In this document: one piece after another, positions 41,051 through 49,767 of the stretch
Position numbering within the stretch: position 1 is the stretch's first letter
Layout: every line of letters starts with the position of its first letter
Assembly: GCF_000737195.2 (NCBI RefSeq)
Contig: NZ_JALM01000034.1
Span: forward strand, 1-64,000
Reading direction: 5' to 3'
Origin: Sciscionella sediminilitoris
GTDB lineage: Bacteria > Actinomycetota > Actinomycetes > Mycobacteriales > Pseudonocardiaceae
DNA: 64,000 bases
Position numbers and translations under genes: made by a program
Notes under the pieces: generated by a model
Seen by the model: the letters and a program-made list of their open reading frames with translations, nothing else
The model's database searches: none
What the model was told of the DNA's origin: nothing

Positions 41051-42160
41051 ATGCAGGACAGGATCGTCAGGACCCTCAAAGCCGGTGCCGAGGAAATCGG
41101 TGTCGCCGTCTACCGGGATTGGGAGGAAGCGGGCTTCTTCATGTTCCCCTCGGTCGGCGAATACCCCGTTTTCGACAGCACGCTCTACGAGTACATGATC
41201 GAGGACGAGCTCCGGACCGAGTGGTACCGGACCGCCGTGCAGCGGCTCGCTCCCGGAAAGACAGTGCTGGACATCGGTACCGGCGCGGACGCCATCTGGG
41301 CGATCGAGAGCGTCCGGTCCGGTGCGCGGCACGTCTATGCGATGGAAGTGATGCCGGAATCCGCGGAACTGGCGCGGGCCGCCGTGGAACGGGCCGGATT
41401 CACCGATCGCGTGACGATCCTGGAGGGCTTGTCCACCGAGCTGTCCCTGCCCGAACCGGTGGACCTGTGCGTCTCCGAGATCATCGGCACGATCAGCAGT
41501 TCCGAGGGTGTCGCAGAGGTGCTGCACGATGCCCGGAAGCGGTTTCTCAAGCCCGGCGGCCTGTTCATCCCGCACCGCAGCGCGAGCACGGTCGCCGCGG
41601 TGGACCTGAACCGGCTGCCCAGTCCGTGCCGGCCCGCGCTCGTCGAGATCAGCGAAGGGTGGCTGGAGAACATCTTCACCGATGTCGGGCGGCCGTTCGA
41701 CGTACGCATGTGCATTTTCGGGATCACCGAGGAGACGCTGCTTTCCGGTCAGGCGGAGGTGGAACCCCTCGAGTTCAACGGCGAGCTGGCCCGGTCCGGC
41801 ACCGATCACCTCGAACTGGAGGTGACCTCGGAGGGCGTGCTGCACGGGTTCGCGCTCGGCGTGCGGCTCTGGGTGGACGAAACCGGCGAGCCCATCGACT
41901 CCGTCAAGCAGCTCACCAACTGGCCGCCGCTCTATGCTCCGATCTCCCAGGAAGGGATCGCGGTGTACCCCGGGGACCGTATCCCGCTGACCTTCACCTG
42001 GACCCTCAGCGATGACGGCGTGCACCCCGATTACCGCCTGTCCGGGGAACTCCGGCCCGCCGACGGAGGCGAGGCCGTGGCACTGGAGTGGGATTCCCCG
42101 CACCACACCGCCGGATTCCGCGGCGACGACTTCTACCGGGAGCTGTTCCCGGTGTCGTAG
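41051..42160 (+). CDS. PRMT-like SAM-dependent methyltransferase
   Basis: ATG 41051 (MQDRIVRTLKAG) follows a purine-rich site and gives 369 residues; an in-frame ATG at 40997 is a less likely alternative. The class I methyltransferase fold shows motif I VLDIGTGAD (about 73-81), an acidic residue after VYAMEV, and SEIIGTISSSEG (about 142-153), which has two Glu residues like the double-E loop of protein arginine methyltransferases. A beta-sandwich-like C-terminal half follows, also as in PRMTs. The substrate cannot be read from the sequence: a small guanidine or amine is as possible as a protein Arg. It stands alone, about 4 kb past the PKS operon, so cluster membership is uncertain. It does not look like an FkbG O-methyltransferase. 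Confidence 0.82.
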   Translation: MQDRIVRTLKAGAEEIGVAVYRDWEEAGFFMFPSVGEYPVFDSTLYEYMIEDELRTEWYRTAVQRLAPGKTVLDIGTGADAIWAIESVRSGARHVYAMEVMPESAELARAAVERAGFTDRVTILEGLSTELSLPEPVDLCVSEIIGTISSSEGVAEVLHDARKRFLKPGGLFIPHRSASTVAAVDLNRLPSPCRPALVEISEGWLENIFTDVGRPFDVRMCIFGITEETLLSGQAEVEPLEFNGELARSGTDHLELEVTSEGVLHGFALGVRLWVDETGEPIDSVKQLTNWPPLYAPISQEGIAVYPGDRIPLTFTWTLSDDGVHPDYRLSGELRPADGGEAVALEWDSPHHTAGFRGDDFYRELFPVS

Positions 42161-42194
42161 TGCGCCCCGCATCCGCTCCGCGACGGGAGGGCGG

Positions 42195-43031
42195 TCACGG
42201 GAGGCTCAGGATGGCGAGCATGCGGCGGAGCTTCCACGGCCGGATTCCCCAAGCGGCGAGTTTCCCTTCGAGGACTGGTTTCCCGATGCCGTGCCTGCCG
42301 ATGAGCGTGAGCATGAGCGCCGCAGGGTCGGCGCAGATGTGGGCGTCGACCTCCCGGCGGCACCCGGGCTCGAGGGTGAGCGAACCGCGGTCGAGAACCA
42401 TGGTCGTGCGTGCTCCGCCGCGCAGGCGAAGTTCGACACGCGCCCGGAAGGATCCGGCCTTCTCCTGATTCACGAAAGCGGTCGGTGGCAGCGCCGCGAT
42501 CAGTGGCAACAGGAAGACCTCGAGCCCGAGCAGTGCCTGGTGCCGCCGTATCCGCCACGGGCGCCCGGTGGCTGTGGCGATGTCATGGCCGTGGATGAGG
42601 CATTCGGTGAGCAGATGACCGGCCACTGCCGACGGTGGCAGACGGGTACCCTGCAGCCAATCCACGATGGCTGCCGGAGAACGCGCCGCGATCTCGTCGA
42701 ACTCCCCGGCCAGCGTGCCGATGCGATCCGCGAGGACGGCCGGGTCCCGTTCACCGTCCTCGGCGAGCAGCTTCGCGGTGGCCTCGGCTATTCCCTTCTT
42801 CGTCACGATCGCTTGCGGGACAGGCTTTCCCGCGATGGCGTCGGCATCGGCACGAAAGGAATGGGACAGGTGAGCCGCGACATCGCTCACCGTCCAGGTG
42901 CCGACCGCGGCCGAACCGGCGTCCGGTATGCCGCGTACGAGCGTGACGAGGTCGGGGACGAGTTCGCGCAGTGCCGCACGAGCCCGGCCCAGGGAATCCG
43001 TGTCCTGTCCGGAGGGCGAGGTCTCGGTCAT
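42195..43031 (-). CDS. MDMPI (mycothiol-dependent maleylpyruvate isomerase) family protein
   Basis: The 278-residue protein has an N-terminal DinB-like four-helix domain with WTVSDVAAHLSHS and, later, a HGHDIA block; the His residues match the metal site of mycothiol-dependent enzymes. The C-terminal 80 residues (from about SFRARVELRL) resemble an SCP2 fold. Members of this family use mycothiol as thiol cofactor and are typical of actinomycetes, but the substrate varies and isomerase activity is not implied. It is divergent from an HxlR regulator that itself ends in a similar SCP2-like domain, so the two are likely a regulated pair. Confidence 0.82.
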   Translation of the reverse strand: MTETSPSGQDTDSLGRARAALRELVPDLVTLVRGIPDAGSAAVGTWTVSDVAAHLSHSFRADADAIAGKPVPQAIVTKKGIAEATAKLLAEDGERDPAVLADRIGTLAGEFDEIAARSPAAIVDWLQGTRLPPSAVAGHLLTECLIHGHDIATATGRPWRIRRHQALLGLEVFLLPLIAALPPTAFVNQEKAGSFRARVELRLRGGARTTMVLDRGSLTLEPGCRREVDAHICADPAALMLTLIGRHGIGKPVLEGKLAAWGIRPWKLRRMLAILSLP

Positions 43032-43089
43032 CGATACGCTCCCGTTCCGGGCGTGTCCGAGGTGACGGTTGTGCCGATGACAGGCTTAT

Positions 43090-43101
43090 CAAGTGGACTT
43101 G
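43090..43101. promoter_or_regulatory. Palindrome CAAGTGGACTTG, candidate operator of HxlR regulator
   Basis: A perfect 12-base inverted repeat lies 19 bases before the HxlR ATG and in the 89-base gap shared with the divergent MDMPI gene. HxlR proteins are dimers that bind short palindromes between divergent genes, so this is a reasonable operator. No binding data are implied. Confidence 0.45.
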
Positions 43102-43120
43102 AGATTGTAAAGTAGTGGGC

Positions 43121-43753
43121 ATGAGTCGAAGCTATGGCCAGTACTGTGGCCTCGCCCGGGCCCTGGATGTCGTCGGCGATAGGTGGAATCTGCTCATCGT
43201 CCGGCAGCTGCTGATCGCTCCCGCCCGCTACCGCGAACTGCTCGACGGGCTTCCGGGCGTAGCCACGAACCTGCTCACCGATCGCCTCCGCGAGCTCGAG
43301 ACCGCGGGCGTGATCGAGCGGCGACTGGCCGAGGACGACAACGCCGTCCGGTACGCACTCACCACGTGGGGTGCCGGGCTGCGCGAGCCGATCGAAGGCC
43401 TTATCCGCTGGTCCACCCCACTGATGGTGTGTGGTCCGGGCGAGGACCACTTCCGCGCCGAGTGGCTGGTCCTGCCCCTGCGGGCGCTGCTCGACGGCAG
43501 GCCGCCCCCTCGCCGGTCGGTATCGGTGGGGATCGCGGTCGAGGATCGCCTTTTCCAGCTGCGGTCGACGCGTTCGGGCATCGAGGTGCACCCGCACGAG
43601 GGCGGCGAGCTGGACGCCGTGCTGCGCGCTGACGGCGCGGTCGTGCTCGGACTGGCGGCGGGCGTGCTCGATCTCGACGGCGCCCCGCGGCCGGTCGAGA
43701 TCGAGGGCGACGAAGCAGCGGTACGCGCGATCTTCGACGCCCCGGCACCGTGA
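43121..43753 (+). CDS. HxlR-family transcriptional regulator with C-terminal SCP2-like domain
   Basis: ATG 43121 (MSRSYGQYC) is preferred over GTG 43115; both are in frame. The first 100 residues are a winged helix with the family pattern YCGLARALDVVGDRWNLLIV, then ARYRELLDGLPGVATNLLTDRL as the recognition region. Cys9 is in the position used for redox or electrophile sensing in several HxlR proteins. The remaining about 100 residues (from RSVSVGIAVEDR) look like an SCP2 lipid-binding domain, a fusion seen in actinomycete members of this family. Divergent arrangement with the MDMPI gene suggests it controls that gene, perhaps sensing the same hydrophobic substrate. Confidence 0.85.
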   Translation: MSRSYGQYCGLARALDVVGDRWNLLIVRQLLIAPARYRELLDGLPGVATNLLTDRLRELETAGVIERRLAEDDNAVRYALTTWGAGLREPIEGLIRWSTPLMVCGPGEDHFRAEWLVLPLRALLDGRPPPRRSVSVGIAVEDRLFQLRSTRSGIEVHPHEGGELDAVLRADGAVVLGLAAGVLDLDGAPRPVEIEGDEAAVRAIFDAPAP

Positions 43754-43846
43754 AAGCCGCCACGTCGGACCGGGACCGGATACTGTCGTGCTGGTCCGAC
43801 CGGCTGTGGCTGCGCGGGCCGCGCGACTGGAGGAGTTGATGCTGGG

Positions 43847-44803
43847 ATGACAGCAGAGCGACCGATGCCCACACAGGACGAGGTGCTCGGCTATTTCGGC
43901 ACGTTGTCGAACTGGGGACGGTGGGGTGGCGACGATGAGCTCGGCACACTGAACCACGTCAGCGAGGAGGTTCGGCTGGCCGCGGCGCGGGCCGTGCGGC
44001 ACGGCAGGAGTGTGTCGTGCGCGTGGGAGATCGCCGTTCCCGAGGAGATGGAGCGGTCGACGACGGCCTGCCCGTGTGCCGCGGACATGCCGGGAGCCGA
44101 GAACATGCCGGTGGCCGGATTCCGCAACGATCGGCGCTGGGGCTTTTCGAACGAGCGGCTCGGCATCCTGTTCCACGGCAACACCATCACGCATATCGAC
44201 TCGCCGTGCCATATCTTCTGGGACGGCGAGATGTACAACGGACGGTCGCACTCGCTCGTCGACGCGACGACGGGGTCGGCGTGGGCAGCGGTCACGGCGG
44301 CGGCGAACGGGATCGTCACCCGTGGGGTGCTGCTGGACATCGCGGCCGTCCGCGGGGTCCCGTGGTTGGAACCGGGGCAGGGCGTGTTCCCCGAGGATCT
44401 CGAGGAAGCCGAGCGTCGCCAGGGCGTGCGGGTGCGATCCGGCGATGCGGTACTGCTGCGGACCGGCTACGGCCGCTTCCGGCACGAGGCCGGGGCGAGC
44501 AGTGGCGTCACCCAGGCCGGATGGCACGCGTCCTGCCTGCCGTGGCTGCACGACAGGGAAGTCGCGCTGATCGGTGCCGACACGCCCCAGGATGTCCAGC
44601 CGTCCGGGTACGACGATGTGCTGATGCCGGTGCACGCCGTGAGCCTGGTCGCGATGGGGCTGTGGCTGCTCGACAACTGTGACCTGGAAGCGTGTGCGCA
44701 AACGGCCGTGGAACTCGGCCAGTGGGAGTTCCACCTCGCGGTGGCGCCGGTCCGCTTCGCCGGTACATCCGGTAGCCCGGTCAACCCGATCGCGACGTTC
44801 TGA
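43847..44803 (+). CDS. Cyclase-family (kynurenine formamidase-like) metal-dependent hydrolase
   Basis: The 318-residue protein has the signature of the cyclase family, HGNTITHIDSPCH, with His110, His116, Asp118 and His122 as likely metal ligands; this is the HxGTHxDxPxH motif with small changes. Start ATG 43847 follows GGAGGAG. Members include bacterial kynurenine formamidases and isatin hydrolases, which open amide or lactam bonds, and proteins linked to aromatic degradation. The next gene is an aromatic-ring FAD monooxygenase, so the two may act on one aromatic compound. The exact substrate is unknown. Confidence 0.85.
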   Translation: MTAERPMPTQDEVLGYFGTLSNWGRWGGDDELGTLNHVSEEVRLAAARAVRHGRSVSCAWEIAVPEEMERSTTACPCAADMPGAENMPVAGFRNDRRWGFSNERLGILFHGNTITHIDSPCHIFWDGEMYNGRSHSLVDATTGSAWAAVTAAANGIVTRGVLLDIAAVRGVPWLEPGQGVFPEDLEEAERRQGVRVRSGDAVLLRTGYGRFRHEAGASSGVTQAGWHASCLPWLHDREVALIGADTPQDVQPSGYDDVLMPVHAVSLVAMGLWLLDNCDLEACAQTAVELGQWEFHLAVAPVRFAGTSGSPVNPIATF

Positions 44804-44929
44804 CCGCTCCGGCCGCGGTCACCCGTCAGTGCGCAGCTGGTGGACACCATGGCCGGGGGAGCGGACCATGGCGAACGCCGGTCGCGCCTGGGGGCGGGAT
44901 GAGCCGCGCGGTGTGGGAGGGACAGACGA

Positions 44930-46147
44930 ATGACTGCCCGTACGAGCGAACTGCCCCGGATCGCGATCGTGGGCGGCGGCATCGGCGGGCTCGCCGTCGC
45001 GGCCTTCCTGCACCGGGAGGGGATCCCGGCCACTGTCTACGAGCAGGCCGCACGACTGACCGATGTCGGCGCCGGTCTCGTGATCGCGCCGAATGCCGGA
45101 CGGCTGCTGCGCAGGCTCGGTGCGTTCGAGCGGCTGCGCCCGCAGCTGGTCCGGCTCGAGATCGGCTGGCAGTTCCGTCGCTGGGCGGACGGGACGGTGC
45201 TCTCTTCGGAGAACCTCGCGAATGCTTGTGCGCGGCTCTACGGCGAGCACACCTACACCGCGCACCGGGCCGACGTGGTCACCGCGATCCGGTCCCGGGT
45301 GCCTGCCGATCTGATCGAACTCGGGCACACGTGCACTGGCCTCGAACCGGCGGGCGCCGGCTGGCGGATCCGCTTCGCGGACGGCGGCGTCACCGAAGCC
45401 GACGTCGTGATCGGGGCGGACGGAGTGCACTCCGTGGTCCGGGGCGCTCTCGTCGGTGCCGGATCCGCGACGTACTCCGGTCTGTGTGCCTTCCGCGCGC
45501 TCGTTCCGGACGCCCGGGCGCCGGCTTTCGCTCGACGGCCTGCCCAGACCTTGTGGATCGGCCCCGGGCACCATCTGGTGCACTACCCGATCTCGGCGGG
45601 GAACTACGTCAACCTGGTCGGAATAGCCCCCGCGGGCGACTACCGGGTCGAGTCCTGGACCGCGACCGGGACGGTCGAAGGGTTCCTCGGCGAGTTCGAC
45701 GGCTGGGACCATCGGGTGATCGAGCTGATCCGTGCCGCGGGCACTCCGGGCCGCTGGGCCTTGCTCGACCGTGCTCCGCTGGACCGATGGTCCGCGGGCA
45801 GCGCGACGCTGCTCGGCGATGCCGCGCACCCGATGTTTCCGTTCTTCGCCCAGGGGGCGGCCCAGTCGATCGAGGACGGCGCGGTGCTGGCGCGCTGCCT
45901 CGCCAGCGGCCTCCAGGACCCTGCCGGCGCGTTCCGGCGTTACGAGGAGCTCCGCATCCCGCGAACCACCCGGATACAGGCCGTCAGCCACGGCCGTTCG
46001 CACGTCAACCACCTGCCGGACGGTCCGGAGCAGCGCGCCCGCGATGCCGCCTTCGCCGAGCAGGATCCGTTGGTGGCGAACGGATGGATCTACGCGTACG
46101 ACCCCGAGGACGTGTTCACTGACTCCGGGATCGCCCCCGGACGCTGA
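44930..46147 (+). CDS. FAD-dependent monooxygenase (salicylate/3-hydroxybenzoate hydroxylase-like)
   Basis: The 405-residue protein has the three motifs of class A flavoprotein hydroxylases: GGGIGG near the N-terminus for the FAD nucleotide, VIGADGVHSVVR (the DG motif) in the middle, and LLGDAAHPMFPFFAQGA (the GD motif) toward the C-terminus. These enzymes use NAD(P)H and O2 to hydroxylate aromatic rings. The short C-terminus lacks the thioredoxin-like domain found in some tailoring oxygenases. It lies 126 bases after the cyclase-family gene and its 3' end overlaps the convergent beta-lactamase-like gene by 32 bases. The substrate is not known; both catabolic and tailoring roles are possible. 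Confidence 0.9.
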   Translation: MTARTSELPRIAIVGGGIGGLAVAAFLHREGIPATVYEQAARLTDVGAGLVIAPNAGRLLRRLGAFERLRPQLVRLEIGWQFRRWADGTVLSSENLANACARLYGEHTYTAHRADVVTAIRSRVPADLIELGHTCTGLEPAGAGWRIRFADGGVTEADVVIGADGVHSVVRGALVGAGSATYSGLCAFRALVPDARAPAFARRPAQTLWIGPGHHLVHYPISAGNYVNLVGIAPAGDYRVESWTATGTVEGFLGEFDGWDHRVIELIRAAGTPGRWALLDRAPLDRWSAGSATLLGDAAHPMFPFFAQGAAQSIEDGAVLARCLASGLQDPAGAFRRYEELRIPRTTRIQAVSHGRSHVNHLPDGPEQRARDAAFAEQDPLVANGWIYAYDPEDVFTDSGIAPGR

Positions 46148-47312
46148 GCTCGGCGGTACCGGACGCCGTGCCACGACCGAAAACGTCGTAGACGGCCCGC
46201 ACATAGGCGGCGCTGCGATCGGAACCGAGGAGCCCGGGCGCCATTCTGTTCATCATGTAAGCGATGGTCATCCGCCTGTCGAGGTCCATGATGATCATCG
46301 AGCCGCCCCAGCCACCCCAGAAACAGATACGCCCGTCCGGAATCCAGGGGATGGTGTCCGGCTGGGGCAGCGCGTATCCGATGCCCCAGCGCAGCGCGAG
46401 TCCGTTCACGACATCGATGCCGTCCGCCTGCACCTCGAAGATCAGATCGATCGTTTTCTCGCTGAACAGCCGGATGCCGTCCACTTCGCCGCCACGGGTG
46501 AGCACGGAGAGGATGCGGGCAACGGAGCGGGCGTTACCGTGGCCGTTCGCCGCGCCGAGGTCGGCGGTGCGCCAAGCCGGGGTGTTGGCGGTGTCCGCGG
46601 TGAGCGCGGGCCCGGTCAGGGTCTTGTAGGCGGGACTGTCCTTCCCCGCTGCCTCCAAGTCGAACGGAGCCGGGGGAGGGGCGACGACCTCGGCGATCCG
46701 GTGCCAGTCCCGCTCGGCTGCCCCGATCTGGAAATCGGCGCCCAGCGGACCGGTGATCTCCTGGGCGACGAAATCTCGCAGCGAGCGGCCGGTGATGCGG
46801 TGCACGAGTTCACCGACCAGGTGCCCGAAGTTGAGCAGGTGGTAGCCCGATGCCGTGCCGGGCGTCCACCAAGGGGCTTGCGCAGCCATGCGCGCGGCTG
46901 CTTCCCGCGTGTCGTAGAGGTCCTCGAGCGCGGCCGGCTGCTCGAGGCCGGAGACGCCGGAGGTGTGCGAGAGCAGGTGGCGGACCTCGACGTCGTGCTT
47001 ACCGTGTGCGGCGAACTCGGGCCAGTAGTGGGCGACCGGCGCGTAGAGATCGAGCTCACCACGGTCCACGAGGATGAGCGCGGCGAGGCTGGCGACCGTC
47101 TTCGTCGTCGACCACACGTTGGTGATGGTGTGCTCGTCCCAGGCGATCGTGCGGGCGGAGTCGCGGAAACCGCCCCAGAGGTCGACAAGGCGCTCACCGT
47201 CGATGTCGACGACCAGGGAGGCCCCAAGCTCCGCACCGGAGTCGAGGTTTCGCCGGAATGCGGCACGCACGGCGTCGAAACGGGGCACGGAGGTGCCGTG
47301 CAGCTCGGTCAT
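46116..47312 (-). CDS. Serine hydrolase of the class C beta-lactamase/esterase (EstB-like) family
   Basis: This 398-residue protein carries SxxK in WSTTK (Ser68, Lys71) and a Tyr in GYHLLNFG (Tyr157), the usual catalytic set of family VIII esterases and class C-like beta-lactamases; WGGWGGS near the end matches the third box. There is no signal peptide, which favours a cytoplasmic esterase or transesterase over a secreted beta-lactamase. In natural-product clusters relatives hydrolyse or transfer acyl groups (LovD type). It lies 5 bases downstream of the lactonase gene on the same strand, so the two form an operon. Confidence 0.88.
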   Translation of the reverse strand: MTELHGTSVPRFDAVRAAFRRNLDSGAELGASLVVDIDGERLVDLWGGFRDSARTIAWDEHTITNVWSTTKTVASLAALILVDRGELDLYAPVAHYWPEFAAHGKHDVEVRHLLSHTSGVSGLEQPAALEDLYDTREAAARMAAQAPWWTPGTASGYHLLNFGHLVGELVHRITGRSLRDFVAQEITGPLGADFQIGAAERDWHRIAEVVAPPPAPFDLEAAGKDSPAYKTLTGPALTADTANTPAWRTADLGAANGHGNARSVARILSVLTRGGEVDGIRLFSEKTIDLIFEVQADGIDVVNGLALRWGIGYALPQPDTIPWIPDGRICFWGGWGGSMIIMDLDRRMTIAYMMNRMAPGLLGSDRSAAYVRAVYDVFGRGTASGTAELSVRGRSRSQ

Positions 47313-47317
47313 GGTCG

Positions 47318-48280
47318 TCAGCTTCCCTGTTCGAAGTAGCGGCGGGGGTTCTTGACCAGGATCGTGTCGATGTCGTCCTCGCCGACACCGGCCTCGCGCA
47401 GTGCGGGCAGGACATCCTCGCTGATGTGCCGGTAGTTCCAGTTCTCCCCGAACACCGTCGGGTCTTCGAAGAAGTCGATGTAGCAGGAGGCGTCGTGGGA
47501 GATCACGATGCTGTCGGTGTAGCCACGGCGGACCAGTTCCACCACGGTCGCGACTCGCTGCTCGAAGGGGAGGAACTTGTCGATGCCGAAGCGGTCCATA
47601 CCCAGTAGTGAACCGTTGTCGGCGAGTTTGGTGAGGTAGTCGAGGTCGGTGGTGTCACCGGAGTGCCCGATGACGATCCTGGCCGGGTCGGCGCCCTCTT
47701 CGAGCAACAGCTTCTGGGCCACCAGGCCCGTTTCGGAGCTGGCGTGGGTGTGCACGGTGATCGGCGCCCCGGTCTCGGCACTGGCCTGGGCCACCGCTCG
47801 CATCGTGCGCTCCACGCCCCAGGTCAGTCCTGGCTGGTCGATGGCGCATTTGAGGAAGGCGGCGCGCACCCCGGTGTCGCCGATGCCCTCGGTGATGTCC
47901 TTGATGAACAGTTCGGTCAGAGGTTCCGGCACGTCGAGGATCTCGCCGGGCCCGCGGTAGCTGAACTGGGGCGGCAGTTCGTTGAAGGTGTACAGGCCGG
48001 TCGCGACGACGATGTTGAGCTCGGTCTGCTGTGCCACGGTCTGGATCCGCGGGATGTAGCGGCCGAGCCCGAGAACGGTGGGGTCCAGGATCGAGTCGAT
48101 GCCCAGTGCCTTGAGCCCGTTGAGGTCCGAGACCGCCTGGGCGACCTTCTCCTCCTCGTCCCATTCCCGGTCGTAGTTGAGGCGGTACTCCTCGCCGAGG
48201 CTGAACACGTGCTCGTGCACGAGAGTGTTGCCGAGCTGGCCGGAGTCGATGGTTCCGGCAGCCGTGGGGATCGTGCTCAT
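47318..48280 (-). CDS. Phosphotriesterase-like lactonase (amidohydrolase superfamily)
   Basis: ATG 48280 with GGAGAGAAG just upstream gives 320 residues. The metal-binding set of the family is complete: VHEHVF near the N-terminus, a Lys in FLKCAID that would be carbamylated, HTHAS, VIGHSGD, and HDASC for the last Asp. Phosphotriesterase-like lactonases open acyl-homoserine or gamma-butyrolactone rings; organophosphate activity is usually side activity. It is the first gene of a two-gene operon with a serine hydrolase and is divergent from a LysR regulator. It could break down a lactone signal or a lactone product of a neighbour cluster (inference). Confidence 0.9.
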   Translation of the reverse strand: MSTIPTAAGTIDSGQLGNTLVHEHVFSLGEEYRLNYDREWDEEEKVAQAVSDLNGLKALGIDSILDPTVLGLGRYIPRIQTVAQQTELNIVVATGLYTFNELPPQFSYRGPGEILDVPEPLTELFIKDITEGIGDTGVRAAFLKCAIDQPGLTWGVERTMRAVAQASAETGAPITVHTHASSETGLVAQKLLLEEGADPARIVIGHSGDTTDLDYLTKLADNGSLLGMDRFGIDKFLPFEQRVATVVELVRRGYTDSIVISHDASCYIDFFEDPTVFGENWNYRHISEDVLPALREAGVGEDDIDTILVKNPRRYFEQGS

Positions 48281-48379
48281 CTTCTCTCCATCGCTGTGTG
48301 CTTCGGTGACTCTTCGAGTCCAACACCGGCGCGGCGCCGGAGCCATGATCGTTCTGTTCTCGATCGTTACCCTGAAGGT

Positions 48380-49213
48380 ATGGATCGCTTGGAGACCCGG
48401 GAGTTGGACTACTTCGTCACCCTCGCCGAGGAGATGCACTTCGGTAAGGCCGCGGAGCGGCTCGGGATCAGCCAGCCGCCCTTGTCCAGGGCGATTTCCC
48501 GGCTCGAACGTCGTCTCGGGGTGGAACTCCTGCGCCGGACCAGCCGCAGGGTCGAGCTCACCCCGGCCGGTGCGGTGTTCCTGACGGATGCGCGCGCCGT
48601 TCTGGATGCGGTCGACGTCGCCGCACAGCGGGCCCGGCAAGCCGCGCGCGACGATCGGCTCGTCGTGGCGGTGCGGCCGGGTACGGCCACGGGCCTGCTC
48701 GCCGATGTCATGGAGGTTTACGCCGGGCAGAATGGGGCGGTACCGACCGAGATCGTGTTCACGGACAACCAGGCGGGTGCGCTGCGCGACGGGACCGCCG
48801 ACATCGGACTGCTGTGCGGCACCGATGACCTCAGCGGGCTGCACAGCGAGGACTTGGCGCCCGAGCGTTCGGTCGCCCTGCTGGCGTCCGGGCACCGGCT
48901 GGCTGCGCATCCCGCCGTGCAGCTCGGCGAACTTCGCCGGGAAGCCACCTACCAGCAATGCCCGCCGTCTCCCGCGCTCGACGAGACCGTCGACCTCGTG
49001 GCACTCGGCAAGCTCATCACGGTGGTCGGTGAAAGCATCATGCGCCGGCTCGGCCCGGGAGTGACCGCGGTCCCCGTAGCCGATGATCCCGGCACCATGC
49101 TGGTGCTCGCTTGGCATCCGCGCAGCCTTGGCACGACCCGGACCGGGTTCGCGCGGGCCGCACGGGCGGCCGCCAGGCAACGAGCCGCGGAAGGCATGGC
49201 CGCCAGCGCCTGA
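48380..49213 (+). CDS. LysR-family transcriptional regulator
   Basis: ATG 48380 (MDRLETRELDYFVTLAEEMHFG) gives 277 residues with the standard LysR helix-turn-helix (KAAERLGISQPPLSRAISRLERRLG) and a shortened effector-binding half. It is divergent from the lactonase gene over a 99-base gap, the classic layout for a LysR protein that controls its neighbour. In that gap GATCGTT occurs twice with one turn-like spacing (about 48346-48367), a possible but weak operator. The inducer is unknown. Confidence 0.92.
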   Translation: MDRLETRELDYFVTLAEEMHFGKAAERLGISQPPLSRAISRLERRLGVELLRRTSRRVELTPAGAVFLTDARAVLDAVDVAAQRARQAARDDRLVVAVRPGTATGLLADVMEVYAGQNGAVPTEIVFTDNQAGALRDGTADIGLLCGTDDLSGLHSEDLAPERSVALLASGHRLAAHPAVQLGELRREATYQQCPPSPALDETVDLVALGKLITVVGESIMRRLGPGVTAVPVADDPGTMLVLAWHPRSLGTTRTGFARAARAAARQRAAEGMAASA

Positions 49214-49331
49214 ACCGCCGCGGTTCGCCTTCGACGTTTGTCGCTTGCCCGGGATCGGACGGTCGGCAATCGTCGGATGCGCTGTGGCCGAGGGCACGGC
49301 GACAATACCTCGTGATCGAACGGAGGCTGCC

Positions 49332-49724
49332 GTGGAATTCATGTCCCAGGACCATGTCGATGCGATGAACGACCTGCGTGCCGGCTCCGAGGAAGTGCTC
49401 GCGGCGGCACGGGAACTGTCCCGGGATGACGTGCTCGCCTATGAACTCACCGACGGCCCGGACGACGGTGCGATCGTGTACTGGCAGTTGCGGCTCGGTC
49501 CGGATGGCCTGGCGTTCGCACTCGTTCCCGCGCCCGCCGCGGATGTGTGGCTCCGCGGCGACTGGCGGGTTGCCTTGACGGCCTTCGCGTGCACCAAGAA
49601 CGGCGAACAGGCGGACGACGGGCTGACCGCCGATGGTGACCTCGAGTCCTTCATGACCGCCGTCGGCCCGCAGTTCGCGCTCGGCCGGAAGGTCGCGACC
49701 ATTCCGGCCACCTTCCCAGCCTGA
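49332..49724 (+). CDS. Small SCP2-like protein
   Basis: GTG 49332 is chosen because GGAGG sits 5 bases before it; ATG 49341 is an alternative. The product has 130 residues, no signal peptide and no membrane segment. The pattern VYWQLRLGPDGLAFALVPAPAADVWLRGDW and the final ATIPATFP suggest the SCP2 sterol-carrier fold, which binds lipids or CoA esters, but similarity is weak. It lies downstream of the LysR gene on the same strand. I cannot assign a role. Confidence 0.65.
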   Translation: MEFMSQDHVDAMNDLRAGSEEVLAAARELSRDDVLAYELTDGPDDGAIVYWQLRLGPDGLAFALVPAPAADVWLRGDWRVALTAFACTKNGEQADDGLTADGDLESFMTAVGPQFALGRKVATIPATFPA

Positions 49725-49767
49725 TCCGATCCCGGCGCATCATCCGACCGCAGAGGAGCGATTTCCG

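Noticed and set aside
42012-43115. + strand frame overlapping the MDMPI gene
   Set aside because: The minus-strand product has recognisable MDMPI motifs and a proper divergent promoter; the + frame is its shadow.
46116-47312. Antibiotic-resistance beta-lactamase
   Set aside because: SxxK and Tyr are present but there is no signal peptide, and the layout fits a family VIII esterase; resistance is not supported.
48281-49342. N-terminal extension of the lactonase frame toward 49342
   Set aside because: The extension runs antisense through the LysR gene. ATG 48280 has a ribosome site and begins at the family's usual N-terminus.
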